Assembly: GCF_014196525.1 (NCBI RefSeq)
Contig: NZ_JACIDX010000018.1
Location: 44,887 to 108,886, forward strand
Direction: 5' to 3'
Length of the DNA: 64,000 bases
From: Novosphingobium sediminicola
GTDB lineage: Bacteria; Pseudomonadota; Alphaproteobacteria; Sphingomonadales; Sphingomonadaceae
The translations under genes were made by a program, and so were the position numbers. Shown one piece after another: positions 25,130-33,470 of this stretch (positions within the stretch are counted from its first letter, which is position 1; each line of letters opens with the position of its first letter). A model generated the notes under the pieces. The model was given only the letters and a program-made list of their open reading frames with translations, did no database searches and was not told the DNA's origin.

Positions 25130-26245
25130 ATGCGCCGCTTGCGGATGGGAATGATCGGTGGTGGGCCGGGGGCGTTTATCGGCCCGGTGCATCGGATAGC
25201 GGCGGAAATGGACCGCGAGATCGAGCTGGTGGCGGGCGCCTTCAGCTCCAGCGCGGAAAAGTCGCGTGCGGCGGGGGAAGCGTACCGGATCGATCCGAGC
25301 CGCGCCTATGCCGACATCGCCACCATGCTGGCCGAAGAAGCCAAGCGCGCCGATCCGATTGATTTCGTGGCGATCACCACGCCCAACCATATGCACCTGC
25401 CCGCCGCCAAGGCCGCGCTGGAGGCCGGTTTCGCGGTGATCTGCGACAAGCCCGCGACCACCACGCTGGCGCAGGCCCATGAACTGGCCGCCATCGTTGA
25501 AAAGGCGGGCAAGCCCTTTGCGCTGACCTACACTTATTCCGGCTATCCGCTGGTGCGCGAGGCGCGTGCGCGCATTGCCGCAGGCGCTCTGGGGCCGATC
25601 CGCAAGGTCGTGGTCGAATATCCGCAGGGCTGGCTGTCCAAGCCCGACACCGGCAAGCAGGCCGAATGGCGCGGCGATCCGGCGCGCAGCGGCGTTGGCG
25701 GCTGCGTGGCCGATATTGGCGTCCATGCCTTCCATCTGGCCGAATTCATCACGGGCCTTCAGGTGAGCGAAATCCTTGCCGACCTTGGCACCGTCGTCCC
25801 GGGCCGCCGCGTCGATGACGATTGCCAGATCCTGCTGCGTTTTGCGAACGGTGCGCGCGGCGCGCTGCTGGCCAGCCAGATTTCGGTGGGCGAGCGCAAT
25901 GGCCTCACCATCCGCATCTATGGCGAAAAAGCGGGCCTGCGCTGGCGTCAGGAAGATCCGAACATGCTCTGGATCTATCACGATGACGGCCGCAGCGAGT
26001 TGGTGCAGGCGGGCGATCCCGGCCTTGGCGCCGATGCCGTCCGCGCCAGCCGCACCCCCGGCGGCCACCCCGAAGGCTATCTCGAAGCCTTCGCCAATCT
26101 CTATCGCGACTTCGCCCGGCAAATCCGGGGCGAGGAAGGCTCGCTGGTCCCCGGCATCGCCGATGGCCTGCGCGGCATGGCGCTGATCGAACAGTCCGTT
26201 GCGCTTTCCAAAGCGGGCGCGGGCTGGACCAAGTTCACGGTTTAA
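25130..26245 (+). CDS. Gfo/Idh/MocA-family NAD(P)-dependent sugar oxidoreductase
   Basis: The 371-residue enzyme has an N-terminal Rossmann fold with GMIGGGPGAFIG at residues 7-18, a TTPNHMHLPAAKAAL segment and the family motif as CDKPATT (DKP in place of the usual EKP). The C-terminal domain holds the expected catalytic GGCVADIGVHAFHLAEF region, with Asp and His. Such enzymes interconvert hydroxyl and keto groups on sugars; E. coli YcjS is a precedent that oxidises C3 of glucosides. The gene is 12 bases before a second TIM-barrel isomerase, so the pair resembles YcjS/YcjR-like modules. A strong GGAGAG ribosome site precedes it. Confidence 0.9.
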   Translation: MRRLRMGMIGGGPGAFIGPVHRIAAEMDREIELVAGAFSSSAEKSRAAGEAYRIDPSRAYADIATMLAEEAKRADPIDFVAITTPNHMHLPAAKAALEAGFAVICDKPATTTLAQAHELAAIVEKAGKPFALTYTYSGYPLVREARARIAAGALGPIRKVVVEYPQGWLSKPDTGKQAEWRGDPARSGVGGCVADIGVHAFHLAEFITGLQVSEILADLGTVVPGRRVDDDCQILLRFANGARGALLASQISVGERNGLTIRIYGEKAGLRWRQEDPNMLWIYHDDGRSELVQAGDPGLGADAVRASRTPGGHPEGYLEAFANLYRDFARQIRGEEGSLVPGIADGLRGMALIEQSVALSKAGAGWTKFTV

Positions 26246-26257
26246 AAGGACCGCTTT

Positions 26258-27310
26258 ATGAAGACCATCAAAGGCCCCGGCATTTTCCTCGCGCAATTCG
26301 CGGGCGATGCTGCGCCGTTCAATTCGCTGCCCGCCATTGCCGATTATATGGCGGGGCTGGGCTATAAGGGCATCCAGATCCCGAGCTGGGACGGGCGCCT
26401 GTTCGATCTGGCCAAGGCGGCGGAAAGCCAGACCTATTGCGACGACATCAAGGGGATGCTCGCCGACAAGGGGCTGGAGATCACCGAGCTTTCGACCCAT
26501 TTGCAGGGTCAGTTGGTTGCCGTTCACCCCGCCTATGACGCGCAATTCGACGGTTTCGCCGCCGAGCACGTGCGCGGCAACCCCGCCGCGCGTCAGGCTT
26601 GGGCGGTCGAGCAGATGCACTTTGCCGCCAAGGCTTCGCAGCGCCTCGGCCTGACCACCCATGCGTCCTTCCCCGGCGCGCTGGCATGGCCCTATGTGTA
26701 CCCTTGGCCCCAGCGTCCCGCCGGCCTTGTCGAGGATGCGTTTGACGAACTGGCCCGCCGCTGGAAGCCGATCCTTGACGTGTTCGATGAAAACGGCGTC
26801 GATATCGGCTTCGAACTACATCCGGGCGAAGACCTGCACGATGGCGTGACCTTCGAGATGTTCCTTGAGCGCGTGAACAACCACCCGCGCGCCAACATCC
26901 TGTATGATCCGTCGCATTTCGTGCTGCAATGTCTGGATTATCTCCAGTTTATCGACATTTACCACGAACGCATCAAGTGCTTCCATGTGAAGGATGCCGA
27001 GTTCCGCCCGTCGGGCCGCAGCGGCGTCTATGGCGGCTATCAGAGCTGGGTCAACCGTCCGGGCCGTTTCCGCAGCCTTGGCGATGGTCAGGTCGATTTC
27101 GGCCAGATCTTCAGCAAGATGGCGCAGTATGACTATGCCGGCTGGGCCGTGCTGGAATGGGAATGCGCGTTGAAGCACCCCGAAGTGGGCGCGGCCGAAG
27201 GCGCTCCCTTCATCGCCAAGCACATCATCCCGGTCACCGAGCATGCCTTCGACGATTTCGCCGCGGGCGGCGAGGATCGCGATCTCAACCGGCGCCTGAT
27301 GGGCCTTTGA
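26258..27310 (+). CDS. Cytoplasmic TIM-barrel sugar isomerase/epimerase-like protein
   Basis: The 350-residue protein belongs to the xylose-isomerase-like barrel family. GYKGIQIPSWDG opens the barrel. Probable metal ligands are Glu in FELHPGED, Asp/His in YDPSHF, His in CFHVKDAEF and Glu in AVLEWECALK. No signal peptide is present, unlike its relative at 24027. It lies 12 bases after the Gfo/Idh/MocA gene and probably acts on the keto-sugar that enzyme makes or uses. E. coli YcjR, a 4-epimerase of 3-keto sugars, is a functional precedent. Exact chemistry is unknown. Confidence 0.87.
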   Translation: MKTIKGPGIFLAQFAGDAAPFNSLPAIADYMAGLGYKGIQIPSWDGRLFDLAKAAESQTYCDDIKGMLADKGLEITELSTHLQGQLVAVHPAYDAQFDGFAAEHVRGNPAARQAWAVEQMHFAAKASQRLGLTTHASFPGALAWPYVYPWPQRPAGLVEDAFDELARRWKPILDVFDENGVDIGFELHPGEDLHDGVTFEMFLERVNNHPRANILYDPSHFVLQCLDYLQFIDIYHERIKCFHVKDAEFRPSGRSGVYGGYQSWVNRPGRFRSLGDGQVDFGQIFSKMAQYDYAGWAVLEWECALKHPEVGAAEGAPFIAKHIIPVTEHAFDDFAAGGEDRDLNRRLMGL

Positions 27311-27318
27311 TTACCCAA

Positions 27319-27379
27319 GGCGGCATGTGGGAAAGGTTCCCTCACCTTTCATGAAACTTGTTCATAACCGCATGCCGCC
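27319..27379 (+). ncRNA. Predicted three-way-junction RNA structure in the aldo/keto reductase leader
   Basis: A 12-bp outer stem joins 27319-27330 to 27368-27379 (one G-U pair, otherwise perfect; core GGCGGCATG with CATGCCGCC). The 37 enclosed bases fold into two hairpins: GAAAGGT/ACCTTTC (27331-27337 with 27344-27350, 6-base loop) and ATGAA/TTCAT (27351-27355 with 27361-27365, 5-base loop). Only two bases of the junction stay unpaired. No T-run follows, so it is not a plain terminator. It does not match a riboswitch class I recognise, and covariance across relatives has not been tested. Confidence 0.45.
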
Positions 27380-27394
27380 ATCCCCTGCTAATCC

Positions 27395-27457
27395 TCATAA
27401 GCCGTTTGGGCTAAATGCCCCGTCATACCCCACCCTTTCGGAGTGACCGGCTTATGA
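27395..27457 (+). promoter_or_regulatory. Inverted repeat that can sequester the aldo/keto reductase start codon
   Basis: TCATAAGCCG (27395-27404) is perfectly complementary to CGGCTTATGA (27448-27457), and the ATG start (27454-27456) lies inside the second arm. The GGAG ribosome site (27440-27443) is in the loop. A competing small hairpin, AGCC (27400-27403) with GGCT (27409-27412), would free the start codon. This layout is typical of translational switches, but regulation is inferred. Confidence 0.45.
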
Positions 27458-28449
27458 AAATCCGCCAGCTTGGCCTGAACGGCCCGCAAGTTTCCGCCCT
27501 TGGCTATGGCTGCATGGGGCTGGATTTCGGCTATGCCAACACGCTCTCACGCACGGACGGCGTCGCCATGATCCGCGCCGCGGTCGAGCGCGGCGTGACC
27601 TTCTTCGACACCGCCGAAGTCTATGGTCCATGGACCAATGAGGAAACCGTGGGCGAGGCGCTCGAACCCTTCAAGGGTCAGGTAACCATCGCCACCAAGT
27701 TCGGCTTCGACATCGACCCGGAAACCGGCGCAATGCGCGGTGTTTCCAGCCACCCCGACCGCATCCGCGCCGTGGCCGAAGCCTCGCTCAAGCGCCTGCG
27801 CGTCGATGCGCTGGATGTGTTTTACCAGCACCGCGTCGATCCCAATGTGCCGATCGAGGATGTCGCCGGAACCGTGCGCGACCTGATCGCGCAGGGAAAG
27901 GTCAAGCATTTCGGCATGAGTGAACCCTCTGCCGCTACCCTGCGCCGCGCCCATGCAGTGCAACCTGTCGCCATGCTGCAAAACGAATATTCGCTCTGGA
28001 CGCGGCAGGTTGAGAGCAATGGCATTCTGGACGCCTGCGACGAACTGGGCATCGGGCTTGTCCCCTATTCGCCGCTGGGTAAAGGCTTCCTGACCGGCGC
28101 GATCACCAGCACCTCGGACGTGTCGCAGGGCGATTTCCGCGCCACCCTGCCGCGTTTTCAGGCCGATGCCATGGCCGCCAATCTGGCGCTGGTCGAGGGG
28201 CTGAAGGCCATCGCCGCCCAGCATGACGCCACCCCGGCCCAAATCGCGCTGGCATGGCTGCTGGCCCGCCGCCCTTATATCGTCCCCATCCCCGGCACGA
28301 CCAAGCTGCACCGTCTGGAGGAAAACCTTGGCGCGGCGGACATCACCCTGTCCGACACCGATCTGGCCCAGATCGGCCTGCTGCTTGCCGGGATCGAGGT
28401 CCATGGCGCACGCTATACCCCGGCGGCCGAAGCGATGACCGGCCTGTGA
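27454..28449 (+). CDS. Aldo/keto reductase
   Basis: The 331-residue NADP-type reductase has the AKR tetrad: Asp and Tyr in FFDTAEVYGPWTNEE, Lys in IATKFGF and His in VFYQHRVDP. Near the C-terminus, VPIPGTTKLHRLEENL is the cofactor phosphate-binding region. It resembles the YajO/IolS-like AKR branch that reduces reactive aldehydes and ketones. The ATG at 27454 is supported by GGAG at 27440-27443. Its leader contains an unusual RNA-like structure that includes the start codon. The stop overlaps the GTG start of the MFS gene (GTGA), so the two are translationally coupled. Confidence 0.92.
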   Translation: MKIRQLGLNGPQVSALGYGCMGLDFGYANTLSRTDGVAMIRAAVERGVTFFDTAEVYGPWTNEETVGEALEPFKGQVTIATKFGFDIDPETGAMRGVSSHPDRIRAVAEASLKRLRVDALDVFYQHRVDPNVPIEDVAGTVRDLIAQGKVKHFGMSEPSAATLRRAHAVQPVAMLQNEYSLWTRQVESNGILDACDELGIGLVPYSPLGKGFLTGAITSTSDVSQGDFRATLPRFQADAMAANLALVEGLKAIAAQHDATPAQIALAWLLARRPYIVPIPGTTKLHRLEENLGAADITLSDTDLAQIGLLLAGIEVHGARYTPAAEAMTGL

Positions 28450-29654
28450 GTCAACCGGTCGAGATCGAGCGCCAGAATCCGCTGCGACTGATGGCGGTGC
28501 TATGCGCGCTGATGGGCTTTGCCTCGATCTCGACCGATTTCTATCTGCCCGCGATGCCGACGATGGCGCGCGCGTTTCATGTCGGCCCCGGCGCGATGGA
28601 ATGGACCATCGCGGCCTATCTGGTGGGCTTTTCCTCCGGCCAATTGTTCTGGGGTCCGGCGGGCGACCGCTTTGGCCGCAAGCGGCCGATTGCGATTGGC
28701 CTCGTGCTCTTCGTGATCGGCTCGGCGGGCTGCGCCATGGCCGGATCGGCGGCGGCGGTGATTGGCTGGCGCATGGTTCAGGCGGTCGGCGCCTGCGCCG
28801 GGGTGGTGCTGTCGCGCGCGATGGTGCGCGATCTTTATGGCCCGGAAAAATCGGGCCAGATGCTCTCCACGCTGATCACGGTGATGGCGATTGCCCCGCT
28901 GGTCGGGCCTTTGCTGGGCGGGCAAATCCTGCTCTGGGCGGGCTGGCGGGCGATTTTCTGGCTGCTGGTGGCGGTAGGCATTCTCACCGGGATCGGCCTT
29001 GCCACGATCCTCGAAACGCTGCCGGTAGAGCGGCGTTCACAGGCCGGGCTGATGCAGGCCTTTGGCGATTATCGCCGTCTGGCGGTGGACCGGCGGGTGC
29101 TGTCCTGCGCGCTGATCGGCGGATTCTATTACGTGGGCGTCTATGCCTATGTCGCGGGCAGCCCGCTGGCCTTCATCACCTATCACCATGTTCCCGCCCA
29201 AGGCTTTGGCGTGGTGTTCGGCCTTGGCATCCTGGGCATTATGGCTGCCAATATGGCCAATGTGCGGCTCCTGCCGCTTTATGGCGGCTGGGCGCTGATG
29301 CGCTGGGGCGTGGGGCTGGCGGCGGCCTCTGGGCTGGGCATGGCGATTGTGGCGGCCACAGACTGGGGCGGGATGGTCGCTCTGGCGCTATGCTGTTTCG
29401 TGTTTGTCGCCGCATCGGGCCTGATCGTCGCCAATTCGATGGCCCGCGCCATGGCCCAGCATCCCCGTCATGCCGGGTCCGTCTCGGCCATGATGGGCGC
29501 GGCCCAATATGGCAGCGGCATGGTCGGATCGGCCCTGATCAGCTTTTTCGCCGATGGCACCCCGCGCCCGATGGCCTTGACCATCGCCTTTGGCGGCATC
29601 GCGGCCTATGCCTGTCTGGGGTTGAACGGCAAGGAGAGGAAGCATGGCGGTTGA
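28446..29654 (+). CDS. Bcr/CflA-type MFS drug exporter
   Basis: The 402-residue inner-membrane protein has 12 hydrophobic segments and the drug:H+ antiporter motif GPAGDRFGRKRPI after the second segment. MGFASISTDFYLPAMPTM near the N-terminus is characteristic of the Bcr/CflA subfamily, which exports drugs and small metabolites. The GTG at 28446 overlaps the aldo/keto reductase stop; ATG 28491 would remove part of the N-terminal tail. It shares 11 bases with the following lysR-type gene. Together, reductase, exporter and regulator resemble a detoxification cassette. Confidence 0.88.
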   Translation: MSQPVEIERQNPLRLMAVLCALMGFASISTDFYLPAMPTMARAFHVGPGAMEWTIAAYLVGFSSGQLFWGPAGDRFGRKRPIAIGLVLFVIGSAGCAMAGSAAAVIGWRMVQAVGACAGVVLSRAMVRDLYGPEKSGQMLSTLITVMAIAPLVGPLLGGQILLWAGWRAIFWLLVAVGILTGIGLATILETLPVERRSQAGLMQAFGDYRRLAVDRRVLSCALIGGFYYVGVYAYVAGSPLAFITYHHVPAQGFGVVFGLGILGIMAANMANVRLLPLYGGWALMRWGVGLAAASGLGMAIVAATDWGGMVALALCCFVFVAASGLIVANSMARAMAQHPRHAGSVSAMMGAAQYGSGMVGSALISFFADGTPRPMALTIAFGGIAAYACLGLNGKERKHGG

Positions 29655-30543
29655 TCGCACCGATCTGGCCGATCTGGCAGCCTTTCTGGTGGTGTCCGAG
29701 GAACGCAGCTTTACCCGCGCGGCGGCCAAGCTTGCCGTGTCGCAATCCGCGCTCAGCCACACGATGCGACGGCTGGAGGCCAAGATGGGGGTGCGCCTGC
29801 TGACGCGCACCACGCGCTCGGTCTCGCCCACCGAGGCGGGCGAGCGGCTGGTGGCTGTGATCGGCCCCGCGCTCGATCAGATCAGCGCCGGGATCGGCGA
29901 GATCACCCAGATGCGCGAGCGGCCTGCGGGCAATATCCGCATCACCGCCTCTGAACATGCAGCCAAAACGCTGCTCTGGCCCGCCCTGCGCCGCATCCTG
30001 CCGCAATATCCCGACATCCATGTCGAGGTCAGCATCAACAATGGCTTTGTCGATATTGTCGAGGAGCGTTTCGACGCGGGCATCCGCTTGGGCGAGGCGA
30101 TTGCGCGCGACATGATCGCGGTGCGCATCGGGCCTTCGCTGCGCATGGCCTGTGTGGGGTCGCCCGACTATTTCGCCCGCCATCCCATCCCCCAGACCCC
30201 ACAGGATCTGGCCCAGCACAATTGCATCAACCTGCGCATGGCCAGCAGCGGGGGCCTCTATGCGTGGGAATTTGAAAAAGAGGGCCGCGTGATGAATGTC
30301 CGGGTCGAGGGTCAATTGACCTTTGGCGGATCAAGCATGGTGCTGCAGGCCGCCGAGGCGGGCATGGGGCTGGCCATGACGGTGGACGACATCGTGCATG
30401 ACAGCGTGGCATCGGGCCGTCTGGTGCGGGTGCTGGAGGACTGGTGCCCGCCCTTTGCCGGATACCACCTCTATTACCCCAGCCGCCGTCAGGCCTCGCC
30501 GGCTTTTGCCTTGCTGGTCGAGGCCCTTCGGTATCGGGATTAG
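29644..30543 (+). CDS. LysR-family transcriptional regulator
   Basis: The 299-residue protein has an N-terminal winged helix (DLADLAAFLVVSEERSFTRA, then KLAVSQSALSHTMRRLEAKMG) and the LysR substrate-binding domain of the type found in DsdC/AaeR-like regulators (GNIRITASEHAA, ERFDAGIRLGE). It overlaps the MFS gene by 11 bases and would therefore be made with the reductase and exporter it probably controls. LysR genes are more often divergent from their targets, so the co-directional arrangement is noteworthy. Its 3' end overlaps the convergent molybdenum hydroxylase gene by 4 bases. Confidence 0.92.
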   Translation: MAVDRTDLADLAAFLVVSEERSFTRAAAKLAVSQSALSHTMRRLEAKMGVRLLTRTTRSVSPTEAGERLVAVIGPALDQISAGIGEITQMRERPAGNIRITASEHAAKTLLWPALRRILPQYPDIHVEVSINNGFVDIVEERFDAGIRLGEAIARDMIAVRIGPSLRMACVGSPDYFARHPIPQTPQDLAQHNCINLRMASSGGLYAWEFEKEGRVMNVRVEGQLTFGGSSMVLQAAEAGMGLAMTVDDIVHDSVASGRLVRVLEDWCPPFAGYHLYYPSRRQASPAFALLVEALRYRD

Positions 30544-32858
30544 GCGAGCATCGCCTTGACGTATTCCGGCCGCAGCGGGATGCGTCGCGCAGGCCGCCCG
30601 GTGGCATCCAGAAACGCCCCCGCCATCGCGGGCGCGGCCAGCGCATTGGCGCTTTCCGAACCCTGACCATAGACATCGGCCCCGGCATAGGGCGCAATCA
30701 CGACTTTCAAATCGGGCATCTCGGCCGCCGTCAGGATCGGATAGGTTGACCAGTCGAGGCTGGTGACGGCGCCCGTGTCAAAGCTGACCTCTTCATGCAG
30801 CGCCTCGGAAATGCCCATCAGGCACCCGGCCTGCGCCTGACGCCGCAATTGCAGCGGGTTCACCACAATGCCCGGATCGGCCACCAGCACCATGCGCTCG
30901 ACCTTGACCTCGCCCGTGGCCGGGGTGACGGCCAGAAACGCCGCGCAGGCCCAATAGCCATTGTCGCGCAGCATCATCGACACGCCGCGTCCGCGCAAAA
31001 CCTTCGCGCCCTTGGCCTTGGCGGCGGGCGATGGGCGATTGTCCCAGCCTGATTCGACGCGCAGCCGCTCCAGCACGGCCCGGACGCGCGGGTCCTCGGT
31101 ATGGTCGATGCGGAATTGCAGCGCGTCCTTGCCCGCCAGCATGGCCGCCTCGCTGATTGCCACCTCGCGGGGGAAATTCTGCTGGAACTGAATGGGCGTG
31201 CGCATCGAATGGTCGCGCAGGCCGACTTTCAAAGGCGATTCATGCTCGCCGATCTGGAATGTGCCGCGCCCGGTTTCCGACACATGGGGCACCGCGCCAT
31301 AGATCCAGCGGTCGGCAATCCCCATCTTGGCCGTGTGGATCGGCGAGGGATTGTCGGGCGTGGGCGCCGAAATGGTCGGCAATCCGGCCAGCAGCGCGCC
31401 GATCGGGCGGTCATCCTGCATCGGCGGGCCGGAATGGGTGGCCTGATAGGTCAGCATCCGCCCGTCCGGCCCAAGGCCGATGGCGATATCGGCCACCATG
31501 GCCGAGCTTTGCGTGGACCAGCCCATATCATCGTGGCGCATCCATTGCACCCGCACCGGCACGCCCAGCGCGCGCGACAGCAGCACCGCCTCATCCTCGG
31601 ACCCGGCATTGCCGCCATTGGAGCGCCCGAAATGACCCGGCCCCGGATAGGTGCGGATAACGACCTTATCCTCGCCGACAGAGAGCATTTTGGCGATGGC
31701 GGCGCGCAGGAACTGGGCGTTCTGCGTATGGGTGTGGAGCATGACCGAGCCATCGGGCCGCACATCGGCCAGCGAGACCGAGGGACCGATGGGGGCATGT
31801 TTGAGGAAGGGCATGAAATAGGCGCCGCTGTGGTGCCTGGCTGCCGGGGTCGCCGTGTCGCCCTTGCTGGCGCCCTTGGTGGGGGGCACGATGCTCCAGT
31901 CCACCTTGGTGCGCAGATGATTCGCCAGTTTTTCGGAGGTGGGCAATGCGGCCCAGTCGCTCCATTTGGTGTCAGCGGCGACCACCTGCGCGGCCTGCAC
32001 CGCCTGCCATTCGTCGGGCGAGACGACCGCCAGCAGATTGCCGACCTGAACCAATCGCGCGCCGGGATATTGCGCGGGGTCCAGCTTGCCGGCAGCAACG
32101 AGCGTAGAACCAAGCGTGGCGGGATGGATCACGCGGGCGTGGAGCATATTGGGCAGCTTCACATCGCCCACCCATTGCGTCTTGCCCGAAACCTTGGGGG
32201 CGATGATCGGGTTGAGAATGGGTTTGCCGACCTCGGTATAATCCTTGGGATTTTTCATCGGCGGATTGCCCGTTACCACCAGCCCGCGAAAATCGGTCAG
32301 CGAGCCTTCGACCGGGATCGTCAGGCGCAGGGTCTGGCCGGAGATGAGTTCGCCATAGGTCGCGCTCTTGCCGCCGCCGGAAATCACGCCCTTGCTGATG
32401 GATAGAGCGCTGCGCGCCACGCCGAAACGCTGGGCGGCCAGTTCCAGCACCGCCTCGCGCGTATAGGCGGCGGCCTTGCGCATATTGACCGAGGCATTGC
32501 GCAACAGGCCGAAGGTGCCGCCGCCATCGGGGGTGCGGTCGGTGTCGCCCGCGATGACGGTTGTGATCGCCTCGACCCCCATGCCCAGTTCCTCGGCCAC
32601 GATCTGGCGATAGGCGGTGTAGATCGAGCTTTGCCCGAAATCGCATTTGCCGGTGCGCATGGTCACGGTGGAGTCGGCGTGGATCTCGATCCAGCTTGCC
32701 GGTTTGGCGGCGTCGAGCGAGTTGGTTTGGGCGTTCGCTCGACCTGCAGGAAGGCCCAGCATGACCAGCAGCACGCCGCCCGCGCCGATAAAGCCACGGC
32801 GGGAGAGGGATGCACCGTGAATGTCGAAATCTCCGGGGGTTTCCATAATGTCGGCCAT
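30540..32858 (-). CDS. Molybdenum hydroxylase large subunit (isoquinoline 1-oxidoreductase beta/aldehyde oxidase type), Tat-exported
   Basis: The 772-residue protein begins with a twin-arginine signal (LSRRGFIGAGGVLLVMLGL). It has the features of xanthine-dehydrogenase-family molybdopterin subunits of the IorB type: WIEIHADSTVTMRTGKCDFGQ near the start, GNPPMKNPKDYTEVGKP in the middle, GPGHFGRSNGGNAGSEDEAVLLSR and LRDHSMRTPIQFQQNF. It probably oxidises aldehydes or N-heterocycles in the periplasm. The ATG at 32858 follows GGGGAGG. It starts one base after the iron-sulfur partner gene ends. No FAD subunit or maturation factor lies nearby, as expected for the two-subunit periplasmic class, which passes electrons to cytochromes. 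Confidence 0.88.
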   Translation of the reverse strand: MADIMETPGDFDIHGASLSRRGFIGAGGVLLVMLGLPAGRANAQTNSLDAAKPASWIEIHADSTVTMRTGKCDFGQSSIYTAYRQIVAEELGMGVEAITTVIAGDTDRTPDGGGTFGLLRNASVNMRKAAAYTREAVLELAAQRFGVARSALSISKGVISGGGKSATYGELISGQTLRLTIPVEGSLTDFRGLVVTGNPPMKNPKDYTEVGKPILNPIIAPKVSGKTQWVGDVKLPNMLHARVIHPATLGSTLVAAGKLDPAQYPGARLVQVGNLLAVVSPDEWQAVQAAQVVAADTKWSDWAALPTSEKLANHLRTKVDWSIVPPTKGASKGDTATPAARHHSGAYFMPFLKHAPIGPSVSLADVRPDGSVMLHTHTQNAQFLRAAIAKMLSVGEDKVVIRTYPGPGHFGRSNGGNAGSEDEAVLLSRALGVPVRVQWMRHDDMGWSTQSSAMVADIAIGLGPDGRMLTYQATHSGPPMQDDRPIGALLAGLPTISAPTPDNPSPIHTAKMGIADRWIYGAVPHVSETGRGTFQIGEHESPLKVGLRDHSMRTPIQFQQNFPREVAISEAAMLAGKDALQFRIDHTEDPRVRAVLERLRVESGWDNRPSPAAKAKGAKVLRGRGVSMMLRDNGYWACAAFLAVTPATGEVKVERMVLVADPGIVVNPLQLRRQAQAGCLMGISEALHEEVSFDTGAVTSLDWSTYPILTAAEMPDLKVVIAPYAGADVYGQGSESANALAAPAMAGAFLDATGRPARRIPLRPEYVKAMLA

Positions 32859-32859
32859 C

Positions 32860-33375
32860 TTACGCCTCCCCTGCCATGAGTTTGGCCGCGCGATGCGCCC
32901 CGTCCAGAATCGCCGCATAGGACGCGCAGCGGCATAGATGCGGCGAAGGGCCGGATGTGGTCAGCGCCGCCTTGATGTCCGCATCGCTGGGCTTGGGGTT
33001 ATGCTCAAGCAGTTCGGTGACTTTGATCATCATGCCAAACTGGCAGATGCCGCATTGGGGTACCTGTTCATCGACCCATGCCTGCTGCACCGGATGCAGG
33101 CGGTCGGGGTTGTGCGCGAGGCCCTTCTGCTTGCTCCACCGCGCGGGCAGGCCATCGACCGTGGTGACTTCCTTGCCATCGAGCGACCCGATGGGCGTGA
33201 TGCAGGCGCGCATCTCCTCGCCATCGACCAGTACCGAGCAGGCCCCGCATTGCGCCAGCCCGCAGCCGAATTTGGGCGTCATCACCTCCAGCTCGCCGCG
33301 CAGCACATAGAGCAGCGGCGTATCGGGTGAGGCCTTCACCTCGCGGCTTTGACCGTTCACGGTGAGCTTGGGCAT
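32860..33375 (-). CDS. [2Fe-2S] small subunit of the molybdenum hydroxylase (IorA-like)
   Basis: The 171-residue protein has the plant-type ferredoxin cluster motif GCGLAQCGACSVLVDG. Its second, all-helical domain carries QCGICQFGMM and LCRCASY, which bind the cluster nearest the molybdenum cofactor. It transfers electrons from the large subunit encoded immediately downstream, with one base between the genes. There is no signal peptide, so it is probably exported as a folded complex with the Tat-bearing large subunit. Length and motif order are normal for the family. Confidence 0.94.
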   Translation of the reverse strand: MPKLTVNGQSREVKASPDTPLLYVLRGELEVMTPKFGCGLAQCGACSVLVDGEEMRACITPIGSLDGKEVTTVDGLPARWSKQKGLAHNPDRLHPVQQAWVDEQVPQCGICQFGMMIKVTELLEHNPKPSDADIKAALTTSGPSPHLCRCASYAAILDGAHRAAKLMAGEA

Positions 33376-33470
33376 GACTTATCCTCCCGGCATTGATTGC
33401 CCGGAGTTATACGCCATTCAAACCCGTTCGATAATCAGGGGACTTCGATAGAGCCTATGAACCGGCTTCA

